Source of the DNA: Phycomyces nitens
Taxonomy: Eukaryota; Mucoromycota; Mucoromycetes; Mucorales; Phycomycetaceae
Direction of reading: 5' to 3'
Assembly: GCA_022702545.1 (NCBI GenBank)
Contig: JAHRBC010000005.1
Coordinates: 1,488,001-1,552,000 of the forward strand
DNA length: 64,000 bases
The position numbers and the translations under genes are program-made. The notes beneath the pieces were generated by a model. That model was not told the origin of the DNA. It made no database searches and saw only the letters and a list, made by a program, of their open reading frames with translations. Numbering within the stretch: the first letter of the stretch is position 1; every line of letters begins with the position of its first letter. This document shows, in pieces, positions 11,237 through 22,679 of the stretch.

Positions 11237-12770
11237 CACAACAGCAATCCCAGCAAGCAACAGTACAAGCTACAGCTCAGCAGCAGGCCCAAGCTCAGGC
11301 ACAGCAGCAGGCCCAGCAACAAGCTCAGGCACAGGCTCAAGCTCAGGCCCAAGCTCAAGCACAGGCCCAGGCTCAAGCTCAGGCTCAAGCACAAGCACAG
11401 GCCCAACAGCAGGCTCAAGCACAGGCACAGGCCCAGCAACAGGCCCAGCAACAGGCCCAACAGCAGGCCCAGGCCCACGCACAGGCTCAACAGCATCAGC
11501 AGCATCAGCAGCACCAGCAGCACCAGGCCCAGCAGCACCAGCAGCACCAGCAACAATTGCACCAGCAGCACCAAGTGGCACAGGTATCGGCAGTGGACGC
11601 GAGCGGTCGAAATGGCCCCGCACCTCAGACAGGTAGCATGGATATTTCTAAGCGTATTCCAAAAAAACGCCCTGGAAAAAAACGCCAAGCTGACGTAATA
11701 TCTAAAGGAAATGGGCAACCTGGAACGCCTTCCAACCCAAACACAGGTATTCCTGGACCCGTAGGTGCTGGCCAGATGGCAGGTGTGGCCAATATGCAGA
11801 GCCCGAGCATGATGGGTGGATCACCTTTTGTAGGTGGGGAACGTAAGCAACCGACCAATTCATCCACAAGTATATCAGGGTAGATTGCTAAATTGCTATT
11901 GCTATATGATTTATGTGTACAGCCATGAACTTGATGATTGCTCAACAAATGATGGGAAAGGGACATATTCCGGGTAGCCTGGGTCCTCAGACCGCACAGC
12001 AACAACAAGTAGGTCTGGGTGAAGGGAAAGGGAAAGTGTGTGTGGGGGGGGGAGGGGGGAGAAAAAGAGGTTTGGGTGGAGGGTTGGGAAAGGGATCCAT
12101 AGTGTAGGATACTCGTGTTGACCAGGCGAAACACCGTCCACAGTTGGCTGCGGCACAGCATCACCAGCAGCAGCAACGAGTGCTTAACCATCAGCAGCAG
12201 CAGCGACGTCTTCTCCAACAGCATATCCAGATGCAGGCCAACCAAGGATCCCCTAATACTACGGTAAGCCTTAATTCCGCGATACCAGAATCCCCTCAAG
12301 ATCTCGATATGCAGAAGGAGGCCGTTGCAATCTACCAAAAACAACACATTCATCGTATTTTGCAGCAACAACATTTTTTGCAGCAGCAGGCCCAAGCACA
12401 ACAACAACAACAATTGCAACACCAAGCTCAACAACAACAATTACAGCAGCATTTATTACAACAACAGCACCAAGCTCAACAACAGGCTGCCCAACAACAA
12501 ATGGCAGCTCAACAGGTTCAGCAGCAACAGCAGCAGCAACATCAGCAACAACAACAATTAGCTCACCCTCAAAAGAAACAAAAGCAAACCCATGACGACC
12601 CAAATGCTTCAGGATCCCAGACTGGACAATCACCTCCACTCCACACTAGTGGTAGTCCTCATATAATGAACGCCAATCAACCTCACGCGGGGGGTGAGCG
12701 AGTCCACCCTTCTGGGGGTCCACAAGATTCACCACTCTCCGCCATACACCAACGACAATTACAGCAGCGA

Positions 12771-12808
<38 letters not shown>

Positions 12809-14384
12809 GCAGCAACAACAACAACAGCAGCAATATACACAGGAAATGGCAGTAAAGACCAGTCAGTCACCACAAATTAGCCGTGTATATCCTCAAGGAC
12901 AGCCAAAGGGCCAGGCCCAGGTTCCACCCCAGATGCAGCAGCAGCAAAGAATGTCGTGGAATACAGGAGTTGATCTTGGCTCACCTGCTTTGACAGCTTC
13001 TACCAACGAAAATGCTCAGTCTCCTGCACCCTCTGCAATGACTACCACCAACCCGGGTAATAATACTAATAATGCGGTTGGCCAGAGTGCAATCATTTCG
13101 TTTGACCTGGAACGGTTTATGATGAGTGATAATGAGTACAACATCTTTGTTCCCGGGGAGGATAGTCCGGACCAGTCTCTGATGATGGGAGCAGACATTA
13201 ATGAGCCAGATCCATTTGGAAAGGGATATTTGGCTAGTATGGGAGGCAATATTGGAGTAGAAAGTTCTCTTTCGATTCCTTCAACCGGACAGGGTTTGCA
13301 TCTCTGGGCTGAACTTCAAGGCCATAGCAACAAAGTCACTACGGTCGACTTCTCCAAGGACGGCCAGTGGATGGCGAGTGCGGGCCACGACAAGAAGGTG
13401 ATGGTTTGGGGAGTCCAGGACAAGTTGGCCAGACTCACTCTCGAGGGACACACGATGCAGATCAATTGCGTTCGGTGGTCTTCAGATAATCGAAATATGG
13501 TTGCTACAGCCTCTCATGACTCTTCTATACGTATCTGGGATGTGGGAGCTGCTATTACAGACAACACCCAGTTGGTCAAGCATGCCAACAAGTTTGATTG
13601 TAAAGCTCAGGTCACTGCGGTTGACTTTGATCCTGAACGGCCCGAAATTGTCTGTTCGATGGATGGCGAAGGTGAATTGAAAGTCTGGAATACTTCGTCG
13701 TCAAAGTGTGAAAAGACCGTGCGGCTGGTATGTTTACGAGAGATACAGTGTATGGATTGACTGACTGACTGGACTGACTGACTGACTCAATTGCTGTTAT
13801 TTTTGTTGTTGTTTTTTTTGTTAAAGACCATTCAAAAAGCAACTGCCTTTTCTCCTAATCCTATGCGTTTCCACCCTCGTTCTCGGAATTACCTAGCCTG
13901 TGCTGTAGGCACTCAATTGTTTGTCATTGATATTATAGCCGCCAAGAACAATCCCTCCAACACATACACCGACAGTTCGGGTATCCGGACAATCAGCAGC
14001 GACCACACCAAGAATATTTCCTGCCTAGACTGGTCTGACGATGGTGCGTATTTGGTGACATCCTCGGACACCCTGATCTGTGTTTATGATACAGCCCACT
14101 GGAAAACCATTGCAATGCATACACCTCATTCAAAGATTTGGAGTTGTGTGTTTGTGACCAGTGCCGGCGCTGGTACAAACAGCAGTGTAGATAAGTTGCG
14201 AATTGTGTTTGGTGAATACGAAGCCATCTATGTGTGGCAGGGTATTCAAAATTCACAGCCAAAGAAGGCGGGAATACAGCCAGGCACGGTTATGGGAATC
14301 GCTTGCTCTCGATCTGGAGGGCAGACAGTTATAGCTACAGCAAGTACTCAAAAGGAAAAGAATCTCATGTTGTGGACCATCTAA
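9648..14384 (+). CDS. LUFS/LisH - polyglutamine - WD40 transcriptional co-regulator (LEUNIG/Flo8-like)
   Basis: Exons 9648-9923, 10023-10739, 10843-10913, 10977-11842, 11923-12008, 12126-13727 and 13827-14384 give 1391 residues. The N-terminal LUFS domain (LisH core TELLHLYIYDYCKKRNF at about 17-33, then PTGFLADWWGVFWDVY) is the module shared by LEUNIG, Flo8 and SSDP proteins. It is followed by YHDFIRARRE across the first intron, then very long Gln tracts (about 114-162, 390-560, 690-900) with QA dipeptide runs. Seven-bladed WD40 repeats run from about 1063 to the end (HDKKVMVWG, HDSSIRIWDVG, MDGEGELKVWN). By analogy it is a nuclear scaffold for repression or activation; Flo8 acts in PKA-dependent morphogenesis. 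An alternative start is the ATG two codons downstream. Lengths of CAG/CAA tracts may vary between strains. Confidence 0.9.
10089..10229 (+). repeat. CAA/CAG tract coding polyglutamine
   Basis: Nearly uninterrupted mixed CAA/CAG codons give about 45 glutamines in exon 2. Other frames read as long Ser/Asn, Ala/Val or Leu runs and are artefacts. CAA interruptions would slow repeat expansion. Confidence 0.95.
10801..10820. repeat. GT microsatellite followed by T tract inside an intron
   Basis: A (GT)n run followed by T10 just ahead of the acceptor cattag of the second intron of the LUFS/WD40 gene. Confidence 0.8.
11040..11580 (+). repeat. CAG/CAA and CAGGCC/CAGGCT tract coding Q and QA repeats
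   Basis: Codes polyQ, a run of about 18 Ala, then about 70 alternating Gln-Ala units and a QQH section. The QA stretch is an imperfect hexanucleotide repeat of CARGCN. Confidence 0.9.
13757..13788. repeat. GACT tetranucleotide repeat in the last intron of the LUFS/WD40 gene
   Basis: GACTGACTGACT repeated twice, separated by one extra G, inside the intron at 13728-13826. Confidence 0.8.
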
Positions 14385-14402
14385 AACAAACCAAAAAAAT
14401 AT

Positions 14403-14405
<3 letters not shown>

Positions 14406-14440
<35 letters not shown>

Positions 14441-14454
14441 AGAGAGAGAAGAGA
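14406..14454. repeat. GA microsatellite
   Basis: About 24 GA units with one interruption, starting 22 bp after the stop codon of the LUFS/WD40 gene, so probably in its 3' UTR. Confidence 0.9.
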
Positions 14455-14696
14455 AAAAATCACAACCAATCAACCAAACTTTACATCACAGCATATTATT
14501 AAAAAATAAGCCCTTTCTTTATTTTATTTTTTTATTACTATTCTATTCTTTTTATTTTATTTTATTTTATTATTATTATTATTCCTATTACTCTTATTCG
14601 TCAGTCGATAAGCATGCATATATCTATCTATCTATCTGTATAACTACATCTGTGTGTGAGCGTGTGGGTGCTTGAATATTTATGGGTATATATGAA

Positions 14697-14727
<31 letters not shown>

Positions 14728-14898
14728 ATATGTATGTACAATATTTTCTTTCTGTAGGAGATGTACAATATTCTGAACTGGCAGCCTACTATAATTTGTT
14801 CATCGTAAATATTGCCTGTGAATATTCCCCAGATATTAATTTACTAGCAAAAAAAATAAAGTCAAAGACTATTCTATCTTATTCTATTCTAAAACTAG

Positions 14899-14980
14899 CA
14901 TGCAATGCAGTGTAATGCAGTGTGGTGCAGTGTAGTTCAGTGCAGTGTAGTGTAGTGTAGTGCAATGTGGTGCAATGTAA
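14899..14980. repeat. CAGTGTAGTG-type minisatellite
   Basis: About ten imperfect copies of a 10-bp unit (GCAGTGTAGT, GCAATGTGGT and variants). Richer in G than the surrounding DNA and not a simple di- or trinucleotide repeat. Confidence 0.75.
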
Positions 14981-16958
14981 TATACTATGGGGTTAATACA
15001 AATATCAAATCAACTTACATTCCAAAGGTAAATAATAAAACAATAGATCTGTTTATCTTCTTACCCCTCTCACCCAATGTACTTTACACACCTCTATATT
15101 ATAATGTGGGGTACTGTTACTATTTCATTATCCCCAGGGCCTATTCTGAATGCTTTGGACAATGGCATATCCAATCCTGGTCCAGATGTACGATTTGAAG
15201 ACTATTTAGAATAATGAGCTTGCCATGGTCTTGATTGGTAGATTTCTCGAATGCTGTTATTCCCAATCTACAAAAACAGCCCAATACTTCTTGAGATTGG
15301 TTAGCTTTTTTTTCTTTTTGACAAAAAGGTTGATCTCTAAAGGGCTTTTAGGGTTTTATTAAATATACTTTCCTGTGTAGATCTATTAATTTTGTATCTC
15401 GATAGTACAGAATATGTCTCTAAATAAACAAACTCTCCAAAGGTTATTTTATTTATTTATTTGTCTGGTTACATGTTTATATATTGAATACAATGTTATG
15501 CTATATTTAAGAAATAAAGATATAGGCTCACCATACCAAAAACAATTTTTTTGTGTGTCTGTGTGTGTCTGTGGGCCGCTTTATCGATCATTGCTGCCAA
15601 CAACTGCTTGTTAATGTTGGCCGATTACATCTGTACATAATTTAGAGAAATTGAAACATTGACTGCATATTCGGCTGTGAATGTGTACCTGTTGGTATCA
15701 ATGCTGGTTTAGCAGCATTTAAATACATGGTTTCTTGGCATGTCTGTCAAAAAAAAATTCACTAGTATGCAAATAGTAACTATTGGTTTTGGACCTTACA
15801 ATATCACTCGCTGCCAACCCATGGTTACCTTGTCACCAGACATTATAAAACACTGGGCATACAATCTGTGAGCCTTGTGAGCCTTGAGCCAATCTGTCAA
15901 TTTTATATTTATATATTATAATAATAATAAAAGTGAAGTTCCTTTATGTTATATATAAAAAGGGGTCCTGTCAATAATGGTTCAATGTAAAATAGAATGA
16001 AATGAAATGATCAAACAAGACCCTTGATTGATCTTTATATTCAAGAGAGGGGTTTGGGCTGGAATCTTTCTAAATAATAATAATAATAATAATAATAATA
16101 ATCTTACTGTCCTACACAATCATCAGTGCTTTTCTCGACCGTATTTACGTGAGTGATTTGGGTACCAACTCGATAAAAAAAAAGAAAAAGAGATAAAGGT
16201 GTTTATTAAATTATCAGTCTGGGCAGCCTTTGTTTGCAGCAAAAATGTATATTTCAGACTCTTGGTTTCTAAATAGGGATTTAGCATCGATGGCCTAGAT
16301 TTGGAACCAAAGGCGACTTGCGCCATTGATAAGAAAGTTATATTTATATATATATATATACATATATATATTGTGAAAAAGATATTCTTGCTAATTCCCC
16401 TTGATATTTTTTTTCCTCCTCCTATATATATATATCTTTGTTCTGTTCAATGGGTAATGTATTTGTTAAGTGCCAATGATATTAATGACACTGTTATTTT
16501 TGGCTTGTAGGAAGATAGAGAGAGAGAGAAAATCATCATTACACCTTATCATTATTATTTTTAGGAATTTGGAAGCCTTTTTAGAATAGACATGCATACA
16601 AGGATACATGGGTACATAGATACACACATAATATATTTATATATATACTTGTACCGGCAGTGGCTAATAAGACTTTTTTCTTTTTTTCTTTTTTAAAGTT
16701 TAATAAGCTGTGTTGTGAACAGTACCGTAATACATAAAGGATTTATTTTATATTCTAGTTAAAAAACAATTTGGCTTTGAATAGCGATTCCCAATACAAT
16801 CCACACTTTCAATAGATTCCTATTCACCCTGCCGACTTTGGGCTGCAGAGAGAGAGAGAGAGAGAAATCCATTGAAACCAAGCCAATGTCTTTTTTGTTC
16901 ATGTCAACCAATTCTCGGCACCTGGCCATACAGATAGATACATGCGTACATCTACCCA

Positions 16959-17003
16959 TATAGATATATAGATATATAGATATATAGATATATAGATATA
17001 TAA
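16959..17003. repeat. TAGATATA octanucleotide repeat
   Basis: Five tandem TATATAGA units, followed 30 bp later by a C12 tract at 17032-17043. Confidence 0.85.
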
Positions 17004-17941
17004 TAATAATTCCCCTAATATAAGCTCCCCTCCCCCCCCCCCCTCTTTTTTTTTAATCGCACATATGTATATATCTATCTATGTATACATATGTATGTAC
17101 GTATGTATATATATATGTGTGTATATATTCTCCTTTTTTGATACTTGTCCAATTCGCCTTTGCCTTGTCACTTTTTTCTATCTATTTTTCTTGCCAGGAA
17201 GGAAAGAAGAAGAAAAATGGGATTCAGCAGAGGGTACAGATGTGTTTGTAGGTAGATCTTAGTTAATTTAAAAAAGGTTTTTTTTTGAACAATCAAATAA
17301 ATAAATAAATGAATCGAAAAAAAGCAAACAGTCGATCCTTTGAGTTTGGCATTATAAATGAACTGCAGGATGATGCAAGTTGGTTTGCATAGATAATCAA
17401 AATGCACATAAGTAATTGACGAAAAAGGTCTATACAAAGGAGCAAGAACATAATATTTGATAAGCTGGGAATCTGGTATATTTGGTCATCAATGATAGAT
17501 TTATTTGATACTTAAAAAAAGGTTTGGTGTAGCTAGGCAGTAATGGGGTTTGCTTTTGTGCTGGTAGAGGATCCAGGATGTCATGTTTGTGTATTTAATG
17601 ATTCAAATACTTAATGAATCCCTTGTTCTATTGTGCATTAGACAGCAAAAAGATCAAATTTATACATATATACACACACACATATGTATATATTTTAATG
17701 TGAATATAGAAAGAGTATACAAAAGAAGAGGAAAAGAGGAAAAAATAGGATAATTCAGGAGAATGAATCGAGGGTGAAATTGATTTCTTTTTTCAAAGGA
17801 AAAAATAATAAAAAATAATGTAGATTTGAAGAGGAAGAGAAGTGAGGGAGCAGGAGATTATATATAATTATATAACTGTATGTGTATAGTTACTCCTTCA
17901 CATTCAATTTGATTATTTAAAAAACAAGGGATATGTTTCTC

Positions 17942-18253
17942 TTAAGAGCTGTAGTTTTCATGGCTTGTGCTTGGAGATGGGTTGGGACTACTGGTGGTGT
18001 TGCAGTAAGGATGACAAGGTAATAAGAGCCGGAGATTTGGTTTGCGGATATAGAGGTTTTGGAGAGTATTGAATGACCAACATCGAGTACAGCGTTCATG
18101 TGGACTGAGAAACCGATTGCATATAGAACATTTGGTGTGGCAGTCAGAGCAAAACCAGTCTGAAGAGAGGACCTTGTCGCAGGAGCCACAGGTCACTTTG
18201 TCAGCAATGTAGCGTTGTCGAGGAGAGGAGGGTGGTGACGGGAAAAAGTCCAT
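17942..18253 (-). CDS. Small Cys-rich (CxxC) putative zinc-binding protein
   Basis: A single open frame of 103 residues from the ATG at 18251-18253. The N-terminus is Pro/Ser-rich (MDFFPSPPSSPRQRY). Residues about 22-62 hold three CxxC-type clusters: CGSC, CSDC followed by CSIC, and CTRC, the pattern of a small zinc ribbon or zinc-knuckle domain. The tail is Ser/Pro-rich. I do not recognise the family. Even spacing of paired cysteines makes chance unlikely. The gene stands alone between deserts and has an A/T-rich leader. Confidence 0.6.
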   Translation of the reverse strand: MDFFPSPPSSPRQRYIADKVTCGSCDKVLSSDWFCSDCHTKCSICNRFLSPHERCTRCWSFNTLQNLYIRKPNLRLLLPCHPYCNTTSSPNPSPSTSHENYSS

Positions 18254-20270
18254 GTTGAGTTGTACTGATTTTTTATTAAGAAAAAAAAATGAAAATGAAA
18301 ATGAAATTTGATCAAGAGGTTTATATAAATATTTTTTTTATGCACAGACACTATTTTGTTTAGACAATGGCCAAAAGAGAAAATCAGGCAAACACTATTA
18401 TTTCTATTTTATTTTATTTTATTTTATTTATTTGCACCTCCTTCTTTATTCCCCTTGGTACACTTTGTGGTATTGAATATAGCTCAATTGGCAGGTGATT
18501 ATATTTGGCTTTCTACAAAAGGAATAATATTTTTTCTGTAGGCACCAAACTAGTCAAAAAGGCATTGAGCACAGTTGATTGGAAGACGTACAAAAGGAGT
18601 TATTATTTATTGGGGGAAAAAAAGACCTTTATACTTAAATTTCATCTTACCATGCTTTGCTGCATTTTCTCTCCTAAATCCACACGTGGTATTATCGAGT
18701 TGTACAGTGTCCACACTCCTGTGCATCAACCCTTAATTCATATAGGGTTTTACCTTGTTGCGCATGGATCGTTTTCGTTGTCATTGATAGTCGATAGGAC
18801 CACCAGATCAGTAAGGTCTTTCAGAAACAAGCCATGGGTAATGATTCTGGGCTGCAGGTACGGACTTGTTCATGGAAAGGTACGATGACAAAGGATACAT
18901 TTTTTTAATGAATATATGTACATATTCATATATATTCATATTTATACATATATACATATATACATATATATATATGTATTCTCCTTATATCTTTAACCGT
19001 CTTTTTAATATACACTATGAATATTGCTTATTTGATCTTGTATGATAAATAAATAAATAAAAATGTTATGTAGGTGTGTATTTTATACTTTCTAGACACA
19101 CAAACAGCCTCGTGCAATGACACCAGATGGGCTATAAACTAGACACAATATCCTCTGATGTCATGAACATTTGGCAATGAATGTCTGGCGTCTTGATAGA
19201 CCATCAAGATATATGTCACAAATCTTGCTCTTTATGAAAAAAAAGAAAGAAAAAGAGAAAAAAGAAAGAAGATGAAGACGTGCTGTGGTTGTAGATCCCC
19301 AGAGAGTCCAGACAAACTAGCACAATTTGCCATTTATAAAGCATAAAGGCCCTTTGGAAATGTCACGTAAATGCGTTCCTTATTTGTAATATAGCATTGC
19401 ATTTTGAATAATGACAAGAAATAGATTACTTTTGCTGCTGCTGCTTCTGCAGCAGCACCCCCTCTCTATCTCTCTTGCTGCTCTTGTGCTTTGATAGAAG
19501 CAAGACCGAAAACTGGTTTAAATTACCAAGCTTTAATGCATCCTATTATTATTATTATTATTATTAATTGTTTAGCAAATAAAATAATAATAATAATATT
19601 TTTTTTGGTTTTCTGCAGCACGAGAACTAGATGATTAAAGGTGGATTTTATTGAATACACAAAATATATATAGGACCTGATGATTTACAGTCAGGAATCA
19701 TTATTACCATGATTTATAAATCTTGGGTCTCATGCGAACCTCGACTGTCAAGATGCAGTTAATAAAGCCAGTGTTGATTTAGAAAAAGAAATATAGTTAT
19801 AATCCCATCTCCATTGGTATTTTTCCGCGGCACTCTGCCTGCCCAGCTAAATCCTAGGCCGTTGTACAAGCCAGAGTATAAAGTATGAATGTGTCTTTAG
19901 ATCATCATCTTTGCATTAAGCATGCGAGATTCTCGAACAGAGATATAGGCAATCTGCATGCTGTGGAACATGAATGATGTGAACCAATATCGATAAAATA
20001 ACGGTATATATAATTAGGTTAAAAAGGCTCCTGTAATCAGTCTTATTCTTGTTTATTCTCAGGGCTGCTACGGACAAGCATGTTCTTCAGACTTGGCTTG
20101 CACTCCTTTCCCCTTTTATAAATGCACATATAGTGATTTCATTATCATCATTATCATAATCATCATATATTATTCCAACTCGCTCGATTTTTGGCTTTAT
20201 TGGTACGCATAGATCTTTGGATCAACGCTTTACAATTGAGGACTTGTGGTTACCTAGGATCTTTTTAATT

Positions 20271-20319
20271 GTTGCCATGGTTTTGCAATGGTTGCCATGG
20301 TTGCAATGGTTGCCATGGT
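20271..20319. promoter_or_regulatory. Cluster of three GTTGCCATGG boxes (RFX/X-box-like)
   Basis: GTTGCCATGG occurs at 20271-20280, 20291-20300 and 20310-20319. It matches one arm and the centre of the RFX/Crt1 X-box (GTTGCCATGGCAAC), with GTTGC in place of the second half. The spacing of about 19-20 bp puts the copies two helical turns apart. It could equally be a small tandem repeat. Confidence 0.35.
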
Positions 20320-21322
20320 TCGCTCTTTAGTGCCCAACACGCATATGCTTTGGAATTTTTTTTTGGGAATCTAAAATGGCCAAGAGTCACCAAGATGTTT
20401 AAAAGGTTTATTTTTGCATCATTAAATAAGGTTTAATGGCCGATATAGGTGTTATTTCCAAACATGGATAATTGTACTTGTTTGTGCGACCTGGTTTCTA
20501 TGTGGATGGCAGTCTGTGATTCAAAAACTGATGAATATGATGGTTGGCTGGAACATGTGCCTAGTTTCCTTTTTATTTTATTTTTTATTTTATTTTCTGT
20601 ATTGTATTCTATTTTTTGTCAGCCAACGGAAAGTCATCCGGCTCAAACTTGCAAAAATGATAATAATAATAATAATTATTACTATTATAAAAAAAGTACG
20701 CCACCAAAGCAAATTTGCGATTAGAAGGATACCATTCAAGAATAGTATAACAATTGGAAATATATTGTTTATAATTAAAAAAAAAAAAGGTGTGTGTGTG
20801 TGTGTGTGTGTACTGGAATCCCAAGTTTGTAAATGATTAGAGATAGTTTGTGTTGGGTTAGATCGCCGATGAGTCGGTCTAAAATAAATAAATAAATCAA
20901 TATAAAAATATATATAAATATACAAATATAAATAAATACACACAGCCACAGTCTGTACATCTCTTTTTCATCTGTGTGATCGGCATGAAATCACACACAG
21001 ATAAATAAAGAAAAAGCCGAGTGTTGCATATTTTCAACACGGCCAAAATAACAATAATAATCCTAAATAATGGTGGTTTGTTGGTCGGTCATCACATAAT
21101 ATTGAATATGTTTTATATGTATATATATATGTATATATGTATGTATGTATAAATGGGGATAATTTATTTACTAACAACAATAAGAATAAGAATAATTATA
21201 ATTAAAGAGAAAAAAAAAGATTTGGGTCGCCCTTGTGGACAAGGTCTCTCTGTCTCTTGTTTCTATCTATTAATGTTCCTCTGTTTCTATCTCTCTTGCC
21301 TACATATATATATATTTATATA

Positions 21323-21355
21323 TACATACATACATACATACATACATACATACAT
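21323..21355. repeat. CATA microsatellite
   Basis: Eight CATA units flanked by TATA runs. Confidence 0.9.
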
Positions 21356-21573
21356 AAATATATATATATTGAGGGTTGAAAAATAAAAATAAAAAAAGGG
21401 GAAATAAAGGGTTTATGAACACAAAGAAGATGATTAAGTGAATAAAAAAAATAGAATAAAAAAAAGGGAGAATATTTTGTGTTTGAAGTTTAAACAGAAA
21501 AATTGCAGTGGGAAATGGAGTATCATAGGGTTATTTACAGCAATATAAAGAGGTTTGTAGATATATAATATGT

Positions 21574-21972
21574 TCAATGGACAAGGTTAATGGGAGTCTG
21601 GATAAGTTGGTTGCGATGGTCCCCAACGCTGTATGATCTTGGGCGGTGTTTGACTCCTCCAGAAGGACAGTCCGAGACCTGGAGATGAGACACGGCCTGA
21701 TGGAGAGGAATGAAGCTGGAATCTTGAGGAAGAGGGTTGCCAGTGCGCACAATGGGGTGTTCAAGAGGTCTAAAGGAACGAGGTGCGGGAATAGTAGGGT
21801 GATGTATTGGTTGGCTGGTCTGTTGCTGTCGAGAATGGGCCAGGATTTGTCTTAATTCTTGGCAGGCGTCCTGGACATCATCGCTGGTAAAGTCAAAGGT
21901 CTGGTCATAATTTGAGTAGGTGCGAAGTGAAGATGGCTTTTTGGGACAGGGAGCAACAATGAGTGTGGCCAT
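21574..21972 (-). CDS. Small hydrophilic protein of unknown function
   Basis: A single open frame of 132 residues from the ATG at 21970-21972, chosen because the DNA upstream looks like a leader with a TATAAAT box about 60 bp away. The protein is Pro/Ser/Gln/His-rich without signal peptide or membrane segment. It has a short helical-looking stretch (DDVQDACQELRQILAHSRQQQ) and a basic Ser site HRPRSYSVGD that looks like a kinase or 14-3-3 target. I do not recognise a family. Composition unlike the flanking AT-rich DNA supports it being a gene. Confidence 0.6.
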   Translation of the reverse strand: MATLIVAPCPKKPSSLRTYSNYDQTFDFTSDDVQDACQELRQILAHSRQQQTSQPIHHPTIPAPRSFRPLEHPIVRTGNPLPQDSSFIPLHQAVSHLQVSDCPSGGVKHRPRSYSVGDHRNQLIQTPINLVH

Positions 21973-22679
21973 GATAAAGGGATATTTACAAGAAAACAAA
22001 ATAGAAAGAAGGAGAACGATTGGGAAAGCGAGGGATTTATATACACTTGCACAGGCGTGGTAACACGAGACCATCTTCATGTACACAATTGTTGATTGTG
22101 ATATTTTTTGTTCAACCCCGACATAGCACAAGCACAGATGCAAGGGCTGTGGCAAGACTAATAATAATACTAACAATCATAATAATAATCATAATCATAA
22201 TCATAATCATAATCATAATAATAATAATAATCAGCTTCCCAAGCCAGGCCTAGATCCTGCCTAACATTTGGCACATAAAGAAGTCTATTTGCTGCAAGGG
22301 CTCGGTGCCAGCAGAAAATCTTTAAAGGAGAGAACAGAGGGGCATTTCTCAAAGTCTGTTCTTTCGTACTTTATCTTGCTGATTTTCACACAAACTGTCA
22401 AACCCACTCTTTATTCACGCGCCGTTTGTACTTTGTGATAGAGCAACAGTATTCGTCCAATGGAATGCCGTCAAACCGAGCCATCACCCCACATAACGTA
22501 GCCTTTTACATGATATATTCCGATCCCGCTTCTCCGTCTTCTTTCTGTATGGTTTATTTATTCAGATACCGCTATACCACAAAATGATTGGACTATAATC
22601 CTCTATAACATCGCCGACCAAAGATATATTTATATATGTATTTATATATTTATATAATAAAAAAAGAAGAAGCTATTTT
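21973..22679. other. Intergenic, with AATAATCAT repeat
   Basis: Contains the promoter of the small 132-residue gene, an ATA/ATC microsatellite (22160-22231) and the 3' flank of the enoyl reductase gene. No gene seen. Confidence 0.6.
22160..22231. repeat. AATAATCATAATCATA microsatellite
   Basis: Tandem ATAATC and ATA units. Confidence 0.9.

Larger units (their letters stand above)
14385..17941. other. Gene desert, about 3.5 kb
   Basis: AT-rich DNA with GA, ATT, TATATG, GATATATA and poly-C tracts and a CAGTGTAG-type minisatellite. Open frames (longest about 80 codons) show no conserved motif and are dominated by microsatellite translation. I see no supported gene. Confidence 0.65.
18254..21573. 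other. Gene desert, about 3.3 kb
   Basis: AT-rich intergenic DNA with TATATACA, ATT and GT repeats. It contains three close GTTGCCATGG boxes (20271-20319). A 127-codon plus-strand frame at 18505-18888 lacks recognisable features. I see no supported gene. Confidence 0.6.

Noticed and set aside
12264..12288. Possible 25-nt intron (gtaagc...ccag) in exon 6 of the LUFS/WD40 gene
   Set aside because: Too short for an intron and removal would shift the frame; reading through is open and sensible.
10059..12900. Long poly-Ser/Asn, poly-Leu and Ala/Val frames on both strands
   Set aside because: These are other-frame readings of the CAG/CAA tracts of the LUFS/WD40 gene.
18505..18888. 127-codon plus-strand frame
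   Set aside because: No motif, odd composition and starts within an AT-rich desert; likely chance.
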